The notes below the pieces were generated by a model. It had not been told where the DNA came from. It did not search any database and was given only the letters and a program-made list of their open reading frames with translations. This document shows positions 24,050 to 37,800 of a DNA stretch of 64,000 nucleotides, piece after piece; the stretch's first letter is position 1; the number at the start of each line of letters is the position of its first letter. Position numbers and translations under genes: made by a program. The DNA is from Mytilus trossulus (lineage: Eukaryota > Mollusca > Bivalvia > Mytilida > Mytilidae): positions 33,360,412 through 33,424,411 of the forward strand of contig NC_086383.1 in the NCBI RefSeq assembly GCF_036588685.1, read 5' to 3'.

Positions 24050-24823
24050 ATGTATGATGAGTTTATTTCTTATCTTGTAGGCCTAATCCAAAATATGATG
24101 ACCAAGAAAGTGATGGTGAAACCAGTTCCAATTCACAAGAATCTCCAAGAAAATCAACGACAAATTTAGATGAACCCAGAAGATCGCCTAGAAAATGTCC
24201 AAAGAAATCAGGATCATCAGTCACTCAGTCACATTTACCAAGGAGATCACAAAGGAAGTCACCCAGCAAGTTACAATCTTAAAAAAACGACTCCATGACT
24301 GTGAATTACCACCACTACCAAAAACACCGACGACTGAAAGATCATCCTGTCCATCGCAGCCACAGATAATGGATAGACCATCAACATCTCGTGATTTGAT
24401 TTCAACCGTCGCAAATGTACAAACGAAGACTTCAGGTAAATAAGATATTTTGGCTTAAAATCATTCATATCAAATTTAATCGAATATATTATGTTTTCCT
24501 CTCAAATATAATGGTTATCCACTTATGTTGTAAATACACCATTTAGTAGGCTGGGAATAAGTATCGATCTGCGTGTATGTCTGTTCATGAGAAAACCACA
24601 TTGATTATATCATAGGTACAAGGTGACCGAATGTTTTTAAGCCCCCCTTTTGTTCCCTACAATCTGTTATTTTCTGTCAGTGTAAGTTATTTACGCGTTT
24701 ATTCAATCCAAACTAATAATATTTTTTTCTTATCCCGCATCTTTTTATATTAAATCATTTGATAAAACTATGATAATTGAAATAACTTTCTGAAATTAAA
24801 CCCTAACATACGTGTATATTAGA

Positions 24824-25074
24824 CGCTAAACAAAACGATACACCATACGATTGATGAAACGCTAAACGATATCACATACCATACGATAAACGAAACGGTA
24901 AACGCTAAACCATGCCATAAACCATACGACAAATAAAACGATTAACGATACCATGAACCATACGTTATACAAAACCCTCAACGGTGACATTTACCATACG
25001 ATGAACGAACGATGAACGAACGCTGAACGAACGTTGTACGGGCGCTATACGAATGATGTACGAACGATGACCGA
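24824..25074 (+). repeat. Minisatellite, 36-bp units then 11-bp units
   Basis: Four units begin ACCATACG near 24,842, 24,878, 24,921 and 24,957. Three are 36 bp and one is 43 bp. They are followed without a gap by seven exact 11-base steps from 24,998 to 25,074, with consensus ACGATGAACGA. The 11-base step probably arose by amplification of the ACGATAAACGA-like part of the larger unit. There is no spacer diversity, so it is not a CRISPR array. Confidence 0.85.
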
Positions 25075-25161
25075 ACGAAAATAGTGTTAACTGTTACGTT
25101 ACAGGGACTGTATGACGTTCTTTTTTTTTCATTATGAATTTACATTGTAAGCAATTCATAT

Positions 25162-25405
25162 TTATATCTGACCTCTACTAGCTGCAGTCACATTCGATAC
25201 TGCATTTATTCTGTCCGCTTGGTCTGTCATTTGTGCTACTAGAAGTGAACAAACGATAACTTTTCCAACATCGTCTAAGAAAGTCTTCTTTTCGAGTTCC
25301 TTACGAACTGAAACAATCATTTGGTAGGAAACCAATTCCTTGAATCCAATCAGGACAATGGCCATAAGTCTGTTTTCTTTATCAAACAGTCCTTAATTGT
25401 CCTAT
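25162..25405 (-). CDS. Possible exon, unknown protein
   Basis: A frame runs from an AATTAAG acceptor-like site near 25,396 down to 25,162. The ATG inside it is at 25,365. The peptide, which includes G-F-K-E-L-V-S-Y, F-L-D-D-V-G-K-V and M-T-D-Q-A-D-R-I-N-A-V, reads like a real amphipathic protein segment. A GAG|GTCAGA donor-like site lies just before the stop. It is on the same strand as the SRCR gene and lies downstream of it, but nothing links the two. I do not recognise the family. Confidence 0.25.
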
Positions 25406-26600
25406 GTTCTGTTTTGAGAGTCGAAGTTGTAAAAATCAGTAAACACTTTGTCAATTGGTACGTCTTTGGTACTTAACTTGCCATTTTGAACGATTTGTCA
25501 AACTGTGTTCAAAAGCTCAATTCTTATTTGAGGAAACATACATGTAATTTAAATCTAAAGTTAACGTTCGCGAAACTAGGACACATGCTTTGACCTTTCC
25601 ATCGGGTTTCGTTATATTCTTTGTACGTCACTTATAAGAATAGCAAGTCAAGGATAAAATTCTTATTAGTTTGAATTGACTCAAAGCAAAACAATGACAT
25701 TTTTTGCCAAAGACATCTTATATCACTTCACATTCATCAAATGTATTGGCCTTTCAATAAGTAGATTGTTTCTACATAGTTTTACCTGAAGCTTTAATTA
25801 CCACTGAAATGTTTCAACAATAAGCTTCTGGACGTTACACAAACAGTTGTTACTTCGACATACACAGCATTGGGGATCGGTGTTTTCATTATTACATTCT
25901 ATTCTGGTCTTTGATTGCATCTTTTGTCTAATATTAAGCATAATATCTTTTTTAATTCTGTTTTTATAGGAATTTGGTTCTTTCTTAACATAACTTTGTA
26001 GTAACATAACAACAAATTTAAACGAAATAGTACTCTATAATTGAAATACAAAAATAATGCTTATCACTACTTAAATAAGGATCAGCTTACTCCTCCGGAG
26101 CACCATATATCGTCCTCATGGTAGGCGTTTTTATGCAGTTTTTCATCGTTTCCTTTTGTCATGACGTTGTTACCTATACTTCGACTTACCAGTTTTGAAT
26201 TTCGCCTAGGTATGTTTGCCTCTGTTTAAAGCTATTTTGATAGAACTTCCATTTAAAAATTGAATCATTTACTAGAACATTTCATGCAGTCGTTATTAAT
26301 GTCAGTGTTTACATCACGCAGGAGAAGTTCACTGCAGTAATTTACAGTACTTATTACATTCGTTTTTTTGTTTTTTTTTGTTTTTGGGGGGAGGGGGAGG
26401 ATAGGTGGGATTTAAGATTTTGTCGTTTTGAAACATTTTCGGTTGGAATACCTCTGTAAACAAAACTAAAGCAGATAATAATTATGTTGGTGTTCATCAT
26501 TTTAAGCTAGAAACTCAAAAACATATGGTGTGATTTAAATACATCAATAAGCAATATAATATATGCTTGCACTTATTTGCACAGTATGCATGTGGCGTGG
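25406..26600. other. No gene recognised
   Basis: A frame at 25,798-26,007 (minus) has seven cysteines within its last 30 residues (C-C-V-C-R, C-L-C-N) but no upstream support. A G-rich run at 26,386-26,400 follows a T/G tract. Confidence 0.35.
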
Positions 26601-26607
26601 TGCTGTC

Positions 26608-26750
26608 AATATTTTACATTGTAACAGTGCATCACATTCTTTTATCTCATTTTCCCTTTGACCCCCGACTTATTCGACTTTTAGCAATAGATATGAACAG
26701 TCATTTATTAACAGTAACCGTGCATGCGCCGGCCGTGTATATTGTTTACA
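26608..26750. promoter_or_regulatory. Promoter-like segment, direct repeat copy R2
   Basis: This is a diverged direct copy of 20,040-20,170. The shared parts are TACATTGTAACAG, CATCACATT, TCTCAT..TTCCCT, then TTTATTAACAGTAACCG-like sequence and the core GTGCATGCGCC (26,720-26,730), again one step from the NRF-1 palindrome. No clear gene follows. The plus-strand frame at 26,887-27,162 has no recognisable domain. Confidence 0.35.
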
Positions 26751-29700
26751 CTTGCAACATCAAATCACTGAATGCCATGGCAGACATATCCATGCCGTTA
26801 TTGTTTCTCATAAACTGAAATACAAAAGAATCGACTGCATGCAAAATATCTTAGCCAACAACATTTTTGGCAGAACACTGTAACAGATGGGACAAAAAGG
26901 CAAAATCAGAAGATACAAAACAAAACAAACAACATGCCAATCAGATTGTATTGACCTTTCTGTCTATCATTTCGGCCTTGGTTACAGGCGTTCATTGCTT
27001 TTGACACTGATACATCAATTCATAAGGGTATTACAAGGGTTACAGTACAAGTGCATACCACATGTTTTATACAATAAAGATGACGTTATACCTTTCGAAC
27101 TACAACAAACAGTAATGAGTAAAATTTATGTCCATAAATGTGTGCAAAAGAATGCATATTAAAATTTGAAATTAAAAATAAATCTAGTGTTGCGTTTCTA
27201 ACATGGCTTATGTCGGTCCGTCTATATATTGTCAAAATTAAGATGTGCACGGTTTGTTTTCATAAGAACGCCAAGAGACTGCAGAATTGTTTTGTGTTTA
27301 TAAATGCGCCATGCAATTCTTTTGACAATCGGAAACTCCAAGCCTTGTTTGTGTAACTTGCATAAGTATCGAGCTAAATATGAAAAAATATGTCCAAGTG
27401 CATTGGGGATTATTAATTTTAACGGGTTTTGAATTTGTCATATGGTAAAGTGTTCAGAGTTGCAAGCCGAAGGCTTTCATAGAAGGAACTTCCTTTGAGT
27501 TGTAAGAAAACCTAATGATAGTAATGACACTACGTGAGATAACAGTGTCACATAATATATGTAATTTATCTTTCATTGCAGAACAAAACAAAATAAATGA
27601 CAACTCCTGAATAGAACACGGCCAGCAACGTATTGTATTTCATTCACGACCCGATTAAAAATTGTTTGAAATAGCATAAAATATTTTCTTTTTAAGGGGA
27701 AATCCGACATACTGTTGCATCCACTTAAATAGTGACAGCTGTGATAGCTACCATTTTTTTCTTAAATTTTCCTGCTTCAAGTCAGGTCAACTGATCAATG
27801 CTATTGTGCTTTTTGCATTGTTTTCTGTTGAACAACATGGCTTAACCTTAAAATATCTGTTCTATAAATTCTTTTATTTTCGTGTTTACAGATTTTTACT
27901 GATTGAGAAATATTATATTTTCTTGAAAAATTGATTTTTTATACAAAAGTCTTCAGAAAATGTGTGAATATATTGAAACATTCAAATTTGGGGTTTACCT
28001 CCATCCACAAAATTAATGAAATTGGTATCCAACGAATTATAATGAAGTCATTCTATATTTAAAAACAGATATTACAATGAGCATTTGCATCGAAACATGT
28101 ATAAATAAGACAGTGTTATGATACAAAATGTATAGCATTTTCTTTCCTTCATAATACATGCATATGAAAAACACATTGTTCTGATAATTTGAGTATAACC
28201 ATTGTAACATACTGAAAATCTTCTTTTTTGTTACTTAAATATCGTAGTTCCTTTATTCATCTTTAGTTAAAGATGTATACTAGTAATAAATAATATGTTT
28301 GCTGCGATAATATAATAAAGACAAATCTGATAAAAAAGCGACAAGGTCCACAAGATTCTAGTTTACTTAAAAATACTTCGGTTTATTAAATACTAGCTGC
28401 ATTAATTTCATAAACATCAATTCTTGTTTCAGATATGGACATTTTAACTGTAAAATGAGTCTCATTTGGGCTCTAAATCACATGGCAAACACATTGTTGA
28501 GATCAAAAGCAACACTGGTAGCAATATTAAAACATTCCGAGGTTTTGGGCAATGTTTTGTTCAGTTCAATTATAATTGTATTTATTTATCAAAAGTGTCC
28601 ATATATTGTAGACAATAATCCCAAAAAAATATTCATTCGACGATATCCATCACCTTAAGTAATTGAAGATCTAGTCTGATGCATATGTTGTTGTTTTATT
28701 TTCTTCTTGTGTATTGTTGTTTTAATAACCTTCACAAAGAACTGACCAAACAATTGCGTTTAGCTCCAGCACTGTTCCTCCTGTAAAACAAGTTGAGAGA
28801 AAATTTAAAATATGCTGATCTATTTGTAGATCATGTTTGATATTCGTGGTCTATCTTTTACTGAAAAACAAATTCCCCAAAACGCATATATATGTTACAA
28901 TTTTTAACGGCCGTTAAGTTCATGTTGTCTTACTTAATTGTCTAGTTGTAAATAACCCTGTTTCGTACAAAATTTAAATGTGCATCTCAGGTGGTGCATA
29001 CAGAGCAGACGCCGCTGACATGTCGATACAATCGGCCTCGGCCTTTTTTTATGTTAATGCGAGTCCCACTATAGTTTTATTGTTACCTTGATTTTTTCGT
29101 CTTGATAGATTTATGATATTTTAACATTGACAAACTACTGCAGTCTTAATTTTAGATAAAACAGTAACAAAACTAAAAATTAAAATATGACAGGACCAGA
29201 CAAACACGAACGACAAACACTGCAATACAAGCTCATGTGTAGGGTCAAACACAACTATACCATATATAATGTGAAGGCATTAAATATGTTTGATATTGAT
29301 CGATTGTTGTTTAACAAGGGTTACCCTATCATCCCCTCTGCTAGGCCGGGAGCAAACTGCTATTTATGCAGCACAAAACAATGCGAACTGTGAATATGGC
29401 CTGGTTATGACGCCTCCATAATAAGTATTTTGTAAACAGAAAGTTGATGAGCGAGTAATCATCAAATGCGTCACACTTAGCATGAAGCATATTTTAGGAA
29501 GATCTGACGTAGATTTATAAAATAAATCTAGCGTAATTGATTAAATCTTTCACAATTTATATTTGCGATACATTTAAGGAGAGCTGCCTTAAAATGGTAT
29601 ATTTCTTTATGCATATATTTTCTTGTATTTTAAATGTTTTATAAACTGTACGACGTCAACATTTAGACTCATTTTTTAGCTAATATAAAAAGATCTACAA

Positions 29701-31787
29701 ATGTATCTTTACAACTCCCTCTGTATGATATATGTGTAATACAACTTGATCAGCATCGCTGATATTAACATGTCAGTGTAAAACATACTACACACCTAAC
29801 AATTATGCAAATGTGGCTTTGGTCCTTGCTACTAATCGTTATGATGCAGTACACTGTTGATTGGAATAAATGAAGTACAATAAAAGTGGGTGTAGCTTAT
29901 CTGAAGCATTAACATTGACTGATGATTGATGTAATCTTTTTTAATTTATTAATGTCAATAATTTATACGTTTATCCATGTTTTTCATGTACAATAATAGC
30001 TGTTAACAACTCACCATACAGTTTTAAATGTTTAGTCTAGTGCATGTTGCGAAAGAACATTATCTTTATTAGGTTTATGTCCAATTTCAAATGTTTTGAT
30101 AAATGATTTTTAGTTTGAATAATTTTAGAAAATTAATTAGATAAAAGTGACGATAAAACAGTAAGTCAAATGTTTATCGTTATGCATTGGGATACAACCA
30201 TTGATTGATTACATAATCATGGACGTGTTAGCTTTCCTTACCTGATATTATGTGGTCATAAATATTACCAAGTCATGTTTTCACTGATAACGAGAAGTAA
30301 GCATCTGGCTAAAAATTTCGTTCAAGATACTAATTTGGATCCTCCTGCAGTTATGGTAAGAAAGGATTTGTACTTTATACTGTTAAACGTGAGCATCATG
30401 TAATGTCCATTAATGATAATTCGGTTCCATTCATGTTGTGTGTTGGAAAAGAAATAGTTTTAATTAATTAATTAGTTTTTCATGTGACATGCAAACAACA
30501 ACAAGAAAACCACTTATTCGTATATTGACTAATTGCAAGTTCTATTAACTGTATAATTCTTTACGTCAAATAGACAATTGTTTAGTTATTGAACAGGAAA
30601 AATGCTAAAAGATATTTCTTTCTCATTTCTTATTGTTTAGATTTAAAAACGGTTACTGTTTCATCATATCTAAGACACATAAACTTTTGATCTTCAGTTC
30701 CCAATATCATTGCAATTAATGTGAAATAATAAAAATTGGTTTGTTTTCTTCTGTTTATTAACATGAATCATTATACATGTTTATACACATCGTAGAAAAA
30801 ATGTATATAATGATTTTCAAAATTGTTTTCTTTATGTATATACATTAAAGTAGTTATTTTTATCAAATCTTAACACTAAGCAGCCTATGGTCAACGTACA
30901 GCAAAATATAAGAAAAAGCAAAATAGCATAATAAACAAAAAGCAAATTAGATATTTGAACATTTTATATAATCACTAATAAATAGAATATAACAAGGAAT
31001 CATCTTAACGGAACATGGCGTGATTTAGTATACATAAGCTGTTAGATAAATGTTAAATAATCATAATATCATTATACAACCAAGTATTAAACAAATATAT
31101 ACATTAATATATTGTACTGACTTTATTATTCAAATACTTTCATTCATAATTTACTAAAAATATGAAATGTTGCTAAAAAAAACTGTAGCATACAAGACAT
31201 TGAAACCGCTCAACAATTGGTTCTGTGTGTTTTCAATGAATTACAACCTGGCTTCGCCGACCAGAAGTGATATAACTGACAACAGGTGACTGATTCTGTA
31301 TTATAAGAATTCTTAACTCGTAATATTACATTGACATATAAATAATTGTGCATCTTTAATTTCAACTATAGTAACTGCAACGGATTAAAAAATTTCGAAA
31401 CATCTGACCTCCTGACAATATGATCATCCCTTGCTGATTTGATATTAAAGTTTACTCAAAGGAATCAGTTTTCATACGGCTGTATTGAGTCCCCCACATA
31501 TCATCACTATTTGTGACTTGATTTTTTCAAATAAATACACGTTGTGCTTTACATAAGTATAAAGTCTGCAAACAATATTCACAAATATATATACGAATCT
31601 ATACAGTTGATTATGTGTATTATACACGCTAAAACTTTTCTTTTGTTAAATGTAATACAAAATTTTATCGAAGCCAAGAAGAAAATCACCCTCAGAAAGT
31701 GGGCACAATTTCGTGTTTTAGATGTTAATCAAAGTCCTTCTGGATAATCTTTCGATTACATTACCAATGACCCTGATTAGATTATCT
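26751..31787. other. AT-rich DNA, no gene recognised
   Basis: Frames of 67-91 codons occur on the plus strand at 26,887, 27,138, 28,455 and 29,187. None shows a known domain, coding bias or paired splice sites that I could defend. The 3' end of the SRCR gene on the minus strand may lie here, but I could not identify its terminal exon. Confidence 0.4.
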
Positions 31788-31837
31788 TTATCGTGAACAG
31801 GTTATGGAAAATTCCTCAAAGTTGAACCAAATCCTAC

Positions 31838-34800
31838 CTTTATATTCTGTTGGACAGCTGAGAAAACAATGGATGCCAACATCTTCATAGTGCTCACAGC
31901 GTGTTGTATGGACATTGTATATACAGTTCACTAATTTACTTTCTGAACCTGAGCAAACAACATCACTTAACCAAATGGTATCTTGGCCATCTTGTACACG
32001 AGATGCGGCAATCATCATTCCTGAACTAAAGAAAATGTAAGGTACATGTAGTTTAATATTCTCTACTTTCCGTTCAGTGATCTTTATTCTGTTAGATTAT
32101 TGAAAAAAATCGCCTGATTACTAGATATACATTTCAACAACTGTTCGCAAAAAGACAATTTCAGAGAGAAATAAATTAAAGTTCCAGTAAATTTATTTCA
32201 AAAGATGTTTAGCTTATTCCTTAGTGATTTATATTTTTTGAAGAAATTCAGGTACTTACTGGGAAACGTGTTAACATTAACATTATGAGTATACTGTAAT
32301 AAAAAAGAGTAGTTTATAGTGTAGATGCAACAGGAACAATATAAGTATTCTTGGATCAAAGTAGGTGCATGGCAGGTGATATATAGAGTGTGTTTTTATA
32401 ATTCAATTCCAATTTAAATGGAATACGGTTTGATTAACGAAACACATTTGTTTAAAGTCATAAGAAACCTCAAATCAAAAAAAAAATAATGCATATGTTT
32501 TTTATAACTCAATGGATAGTTTTCATTGTAAAACTTATGTACATATACTTTTTTCTGAAGAAAATTCTTTAATTTATTCATATTTAGAAGAAGTTTACTT
32601 TATTTGAATTGAATCCAGCAAGCTATTCCCCCGATATATTTTCAGTATGCAAGGTGACCTCAGTGTGACCCATCTCGTAAAAATCCGGTGACCACAATAC
32701 GCATGGATGTCCTTAAAATAAACTATTATCTAAATTTACATGTGAAACACGTATTCAATTTTCATGCTTTTTCGTTTATTTTTCGTCAATTGTTGACAAA
32801 CAGGTGACAATCGTTAAACTTCGGCTTCAAAACACGAACCTGCCATATTTTTACAACAACACTGACCGACCGAAAAAAAATGACGATTTTATGAAATTTA
32901 CACGAAAAAAATGATAAATTCGAGCACAGAAGACTAAGTTTATGATGTTTGTATGCATTGGTTTAAGAATTGGAAGAACATTATTTTTCACCGGTCACTC
33001 GTTTCTTATGACTTTTACGAAACACATTTGTTTCTTTATCTCGTTCAATGGTATCGGAATTTCATCAACTAACGATGTATTATTTCACATTGAACTCTTG
33101 TAATAACATTCACTAAGATATACATTTTCCGTCTTAAAAGTGAAATTTTTCACAAGTCGATTTAAAAAAATCAATCTCAAGTGTGTGGAATGGAATATAA
33201 AATTGAGAATGGAAATGGAGAATGTGTCAAAGAGACAACAACCCGACCATAGAACGGACAACAACAGAAGGTCACCAACAGGTCTTCAATGCAGCGAGAA
33301 ATTCCCGCACCCGGAGGCGTCTTTCAGCTGTCCTTTAAACAAATATATATACTAGTTCAGTGATAATGAACGCCATACTAAACTCCAAATTGTACACACA
33401 AAAAAAGAAAAATTTAAAATAATACAAGAATAACAACGGCCAGGGGCTTTTGACTTGGGACAGGCGCAAAACATGTTTATGAGATATCAACCCTCCCCTT
33501 ATACATGTACTGCTAGCCAATGTAGAAAAGTAAACGCATAACAATACGCACATTAAAATTCAGTTCAAGAGAAGTCCGAGTCTGATGTTAGATAATGTAA
33601 CCAAAGAAAATAAACAAAATGACAATAATACATAAATAACAACAGACTACTAGCAGTTAACTGACATGCCAGCTCCAGATTTCATTTAAACTGATTGAAA
33701 GATTATGTCTTCATCATATGAATATCAGGGAATATCCTTCCCGTTAGGGTTTAGTGTCATACCATCATAGTATATATGAGAAGAACATTACCCGTGTCAT
33801 GCCAACAACTGTTTTTTAAATAAATGTGTTTGATGATGCAAATACCCTATAAGTGAATCAATATTAACGCCAAAATATGCAATATTTAATGATCTGATAA
33901 CAGTATCGTAACTTAATCCCTTCTTAATAAATGCTTGACCGTAAGAAATAAAATACCTTAAGGTATGCTTTCTTAGGTCCGGCCAAGCAAAATATTTTTC
34001 TGTCATTAAAATATGGTATGGGAACCAAATTGTACTGATCAATGATGTCGTTTTTTTTTACATTTATCGGCTTTCAATTTTATATAAGCGTAGTGTGGTT
34101 GGGTATCAAAATTCCGAAATGTCTAGCATGACACCAATGCGAAATCCTCATTTCAAATTAAGTTAATGTAGTTAAAAAAAAAGGCAAGGATTTTCGGTTT
34201 TTGCATCGCCATCTTAATCTGACGTCATTTTCTGAACTATTCATCACGCGAACGTTTCGTCGAAGTCAATTTTGAGCTTGTCACGAACAGCTTATCGGGT
34301 ACCTTGTAATGATAGAAGTCAGTGTCATCATTCCAACAAAAGACGTTAATATAGACGTGTGTTCCTTATATTTTGAGGTAAGTTTGTTTAAAATTGTTTA
34401 AGACTTTTACTGCGAGGATCGTGAATATTCACGTTATTCACGATTATGAATGTAGACTGAAGAGAAAGCTGCATTGTTTACTTAACAATGTGGTAATTCG
34501 TTACACGTTTCGCTGTCAATTTTACGAGTGCAGGCTGTAGTTCAAATACTTATTACGTCTTGAAAGGCCATTATATTTTTTTTACTTTTACGCCAAACAT
34601 CGACAGGATGCGTCAAAGCAAAAACTTAAAATAGCCTGCCAAGACGTCATAATTATTTGGACTAGGCAGTCTGTAAGAACTTCCTATTAATGATTTATGC
34701 ACGTCTGTAACACTATTTTACTCGCTTATCAACAATCATATATTCATTGACCATTGACTAAATTACTTTATGTCAACATTTTGCAGACTAGCCTGCCTTG

Positions 34801-37800
34801 CACATATGCGGGTATAATATCTTTTATTATGGGATCTTAATGGTCAACAATGACAACAACAATGCAACGTAAGGATCGGAATTTGTTTTAAAAAAAGTCC
34901 GAACACCATGCACGCCATTTTTACCCTTAACAATTTCCCCCTCTTCCCTCAATTTGTCTCGTAGACATGTCATATAAATATAATTTATATTGGAGGCAAC
35001 CACCTAAGCATTGCTTAAAAGATTTATCAGGTATATTTGAACATGACTCTTCAGATTGACCTGATTACACATGCTACATCATTTCTTATTTAGGTGTTTA
35101 TTCCAATTTATAATATATTATAAAAATAAAACAAAGAATTATTTATTAAAAATATATCCATACAGGACTCTGTGCATGCATCATACTAATGGCTATGGCT
35201 TGCCTGAATTTTATAAAATTGTGTAGGCAGGCACATGAGATGTTATGATATATGAGAACTATTATTTATTATCATGGCCATAATTGATAAACAACTTTCC
35301 ATTCATGGTTTTAAATCTGATAGTCATCATACTATCATTTTAAATCATCTCTTAAGGTGGACATTTCAATTATTTGTCTTTATTAATTTGTCCATTTTTC
35401 ATGTTTATAGTCATTTGATTATATTAAATGATTATTTGTAATATTGATTCACTATAATAATGTGTATCTGGAGTATATGTTTCTTTGTGAAGATCTTTTC
35501 AAAGTTTGACAAGTATGTTTTAAAACAATTCACATCATTCTTATAGTCATGTTTATTTACAATCTGGTGTTTATACAATTTACTTTAATGTAAACCTTTC
35601 AGTAATTATTGTAACTTCTTTTGCAGATTGATTTACACCTTGCACTAATAGGTAGACAGTTAATTCATAAATAGTGTAGTTTCTATAATATCAAACATGA
35701 GGTCTACACAATGTAAGTATTAATATTAAAATGTACGAGTCCTGCTGGGGGTTTTCAGTTCTTTGTTCGCTTTTTGTATACAATTTCCCATTATCTTTAT
35801 CTATGTTGCTCATTATCTCTATTCTTTGTATTTTTACACACTATTATCCTTTTTTATTATTGTTTTTTTATTCTTTAATTTGTTAGCCCTTCATTTTGCA
35901 CTTTTTGCCCATAAGCATTATTATCTATTCAGTAAACACCATCCATACCTTCAGGTTAGGTGTATATTTTAGTTGTCTATTGTATTGAGCCACACCCACT
36001 CAATATTGATTATGAAGGTCATAATGATTAATAATAAATTGGCAAAGCAATGTGATGGGTAAATATCAGTTAAATAAAGTTGTACTTACACATGTTACAA
36101 ACTGTATTGTACTTTTACATACGATTCATTAATTAAAAGTTCATTTTAAATCAATGTAGAACTTTGTGTCATTTAGTTTACTTTTAATTCAATAATACTT
36201 TAGGAATACACAATTTTGACTGAAGTTTTCTATTTATATCATAATAAACATGAATACCAATAACTTTAAAATGCAACTTAATGTTTACATATTTTTTTTT
36301 AGTACATGTATGAAGATGACTTAGAGGCAATGGTGTTATAAAAGTTTGAATAAGCCTAACTGAAATTGGAAAAAAATAATCAGAGAAAAAGAGTAACCAT
36401 TTGCTTTATATGAAGATCAACACACATAAGGAAATTGTCAGTCCACTTTTAACTATATATGGACAATTTATAACCATATATGTGGACAGTTTTAGATCTA
36501 TGCATAAAAAGAAAGTGACATTCATGTTTTACAGATAAAAGCTTGAGGATATGTATCAAAACTGTAACAGTGCTGAATATGCAAACCCCATGCCATGTCA
36601 AATGTGACTTTTGGAATGAAACAATTTTCAGTATGACAACAAAAGGAAGGATTACATTGCTATTAAAACTGGAACTTTAAAGACAAAGAAATAAAAGTAT
36701 TACATCAGAGAAAATGACTGCATTTTATTCTTGAAAGATCAACACACAAAAGGAAAATGTCCATATCATTTTGCGTCTATATGCCAGTAGTTAAGATAAT
36801 TTTGGGTATATACATAAAACTGTTTTTCTATAACAGTTTACTATGTTTTATACTTAAAAAACTGTCATGAATGAATGATGCATGTTCAACAAATGAAAAT
36901 AGCTCTAGAAATTCTTGCTCACAGCCGATATAGTTTTAAAGAAGACACATACACACATGTCATGTGACAGTTTCTGATCCATTTTAATAATTCAGTGAAC
37001 TATTTCAAAATGTTTTTAAAGAAAAAACATTGAATACAACTTTAATATGGCTGAGCAGATTCATATTTCTCATAAATATTTTGATAGAAAGGGCTTCATA
37101 CTACCATGCACTAGTGCTTGTTAAAAGGTTGTTTGTCCTATCAGGAAAATCATTTTGTTTTTATAAATACTTTTGTGCCGTTCGACATCTCGTTATCTTA
37201 CTATTCCAATCCTTGGTTAACTCAAAGTCGTTAAAACCTTATGAGAATCGTATTTAAGAAAGTAAGCAAGTTAATTTTATATACAATCGGCACATATGTG
37301 CAGGTAGAAATGAACCTTGAATTCCGAAAGCTCTTAGAAATCTACAAAGTATAACGTTAGAGTACCCCCTTTTTTTTCTCTTGCATTCGTATGCACCATG
37401 ATTCTTTAAATAATCATGAACACCTTCAAGTAAATTAAAAAATAACATTATTTAACATCTTTAATTTGTCCATTTCTTGTCAAACACTTTCAAAATGTCG
37501 ATAGTTTCCTTCCCGGCATTTAAACATCGTAAAGGGGAATAATCGATCTGAATCAATTCAGTGTTCAAATGTCGCCGCGTAAGAACTTGAATATCTTTCA
37601 TTTATAAGATCGCATTGGCGCATCCCCGTTAACTTTTTTTGACTTCTTTAAAACTTGGCATATTTATTCTAGGAAAGCTCACGAATACCGAGATTGCTGT
37701 TTCTTGTTTGGTGTTGCCATGGTTGGATTGTACGTAACTTCTGTTATTTCTTAATAAAAAATGCGTATTTAAAGAAAGAAACAACTGTTATAGGAGAAAT

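Larger units (their letters stand above)
22292..24435 (+). pseudogene. DUF4806-type protein, N-terminal exons, disrupted
   Basis: Three splice-bounded exons fit together. Exon 1 is 22,292-22,498 (acceptor TTTTTAG, donor A|GTAAGT), exon 2 is 23,238-23,328 (donor TA|GTAATA), and exon 3 is 24,081-24,435 (acceptor TTGTAG, donor TCAG|GTAAAT). Exon 1 encodes A-K-Y-A-V-V-D-F, V-E-I-V-P-V-T-W-L and C-Y-W-P, the N-terminal module seen in many invertebrate proteins that carry DUF4806. Exon 2 adds a charged stretch, and exon 3 an S/P/R/K-rich region then L-P-P-L-P-K-T-P. Two defects are visible: joining exons 2 and 3 makes TA|G, a stop; and exon 3 needs a frameshift near the A run at 24,283. More 3' exons were not found. 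It may be a second gene of the same mobile element as the transposase remnant just upstream, or an unrelated host gene fossil. Confidence 0.55.

Noticed and set aside
24998-25074. Short regular repeats that might look like a CRISPR array
   Set aside because: The period is 11 bp with no spacers, and the context is a eukaryotic genome. It is a minisatellite.
26887-27162. A 91-codon plus-strand frame after the R2 segment
   Set aside because: No domain is recognised, the start is basic and low in complexity, and there are no supporting splice sites. Kept as intergenic.
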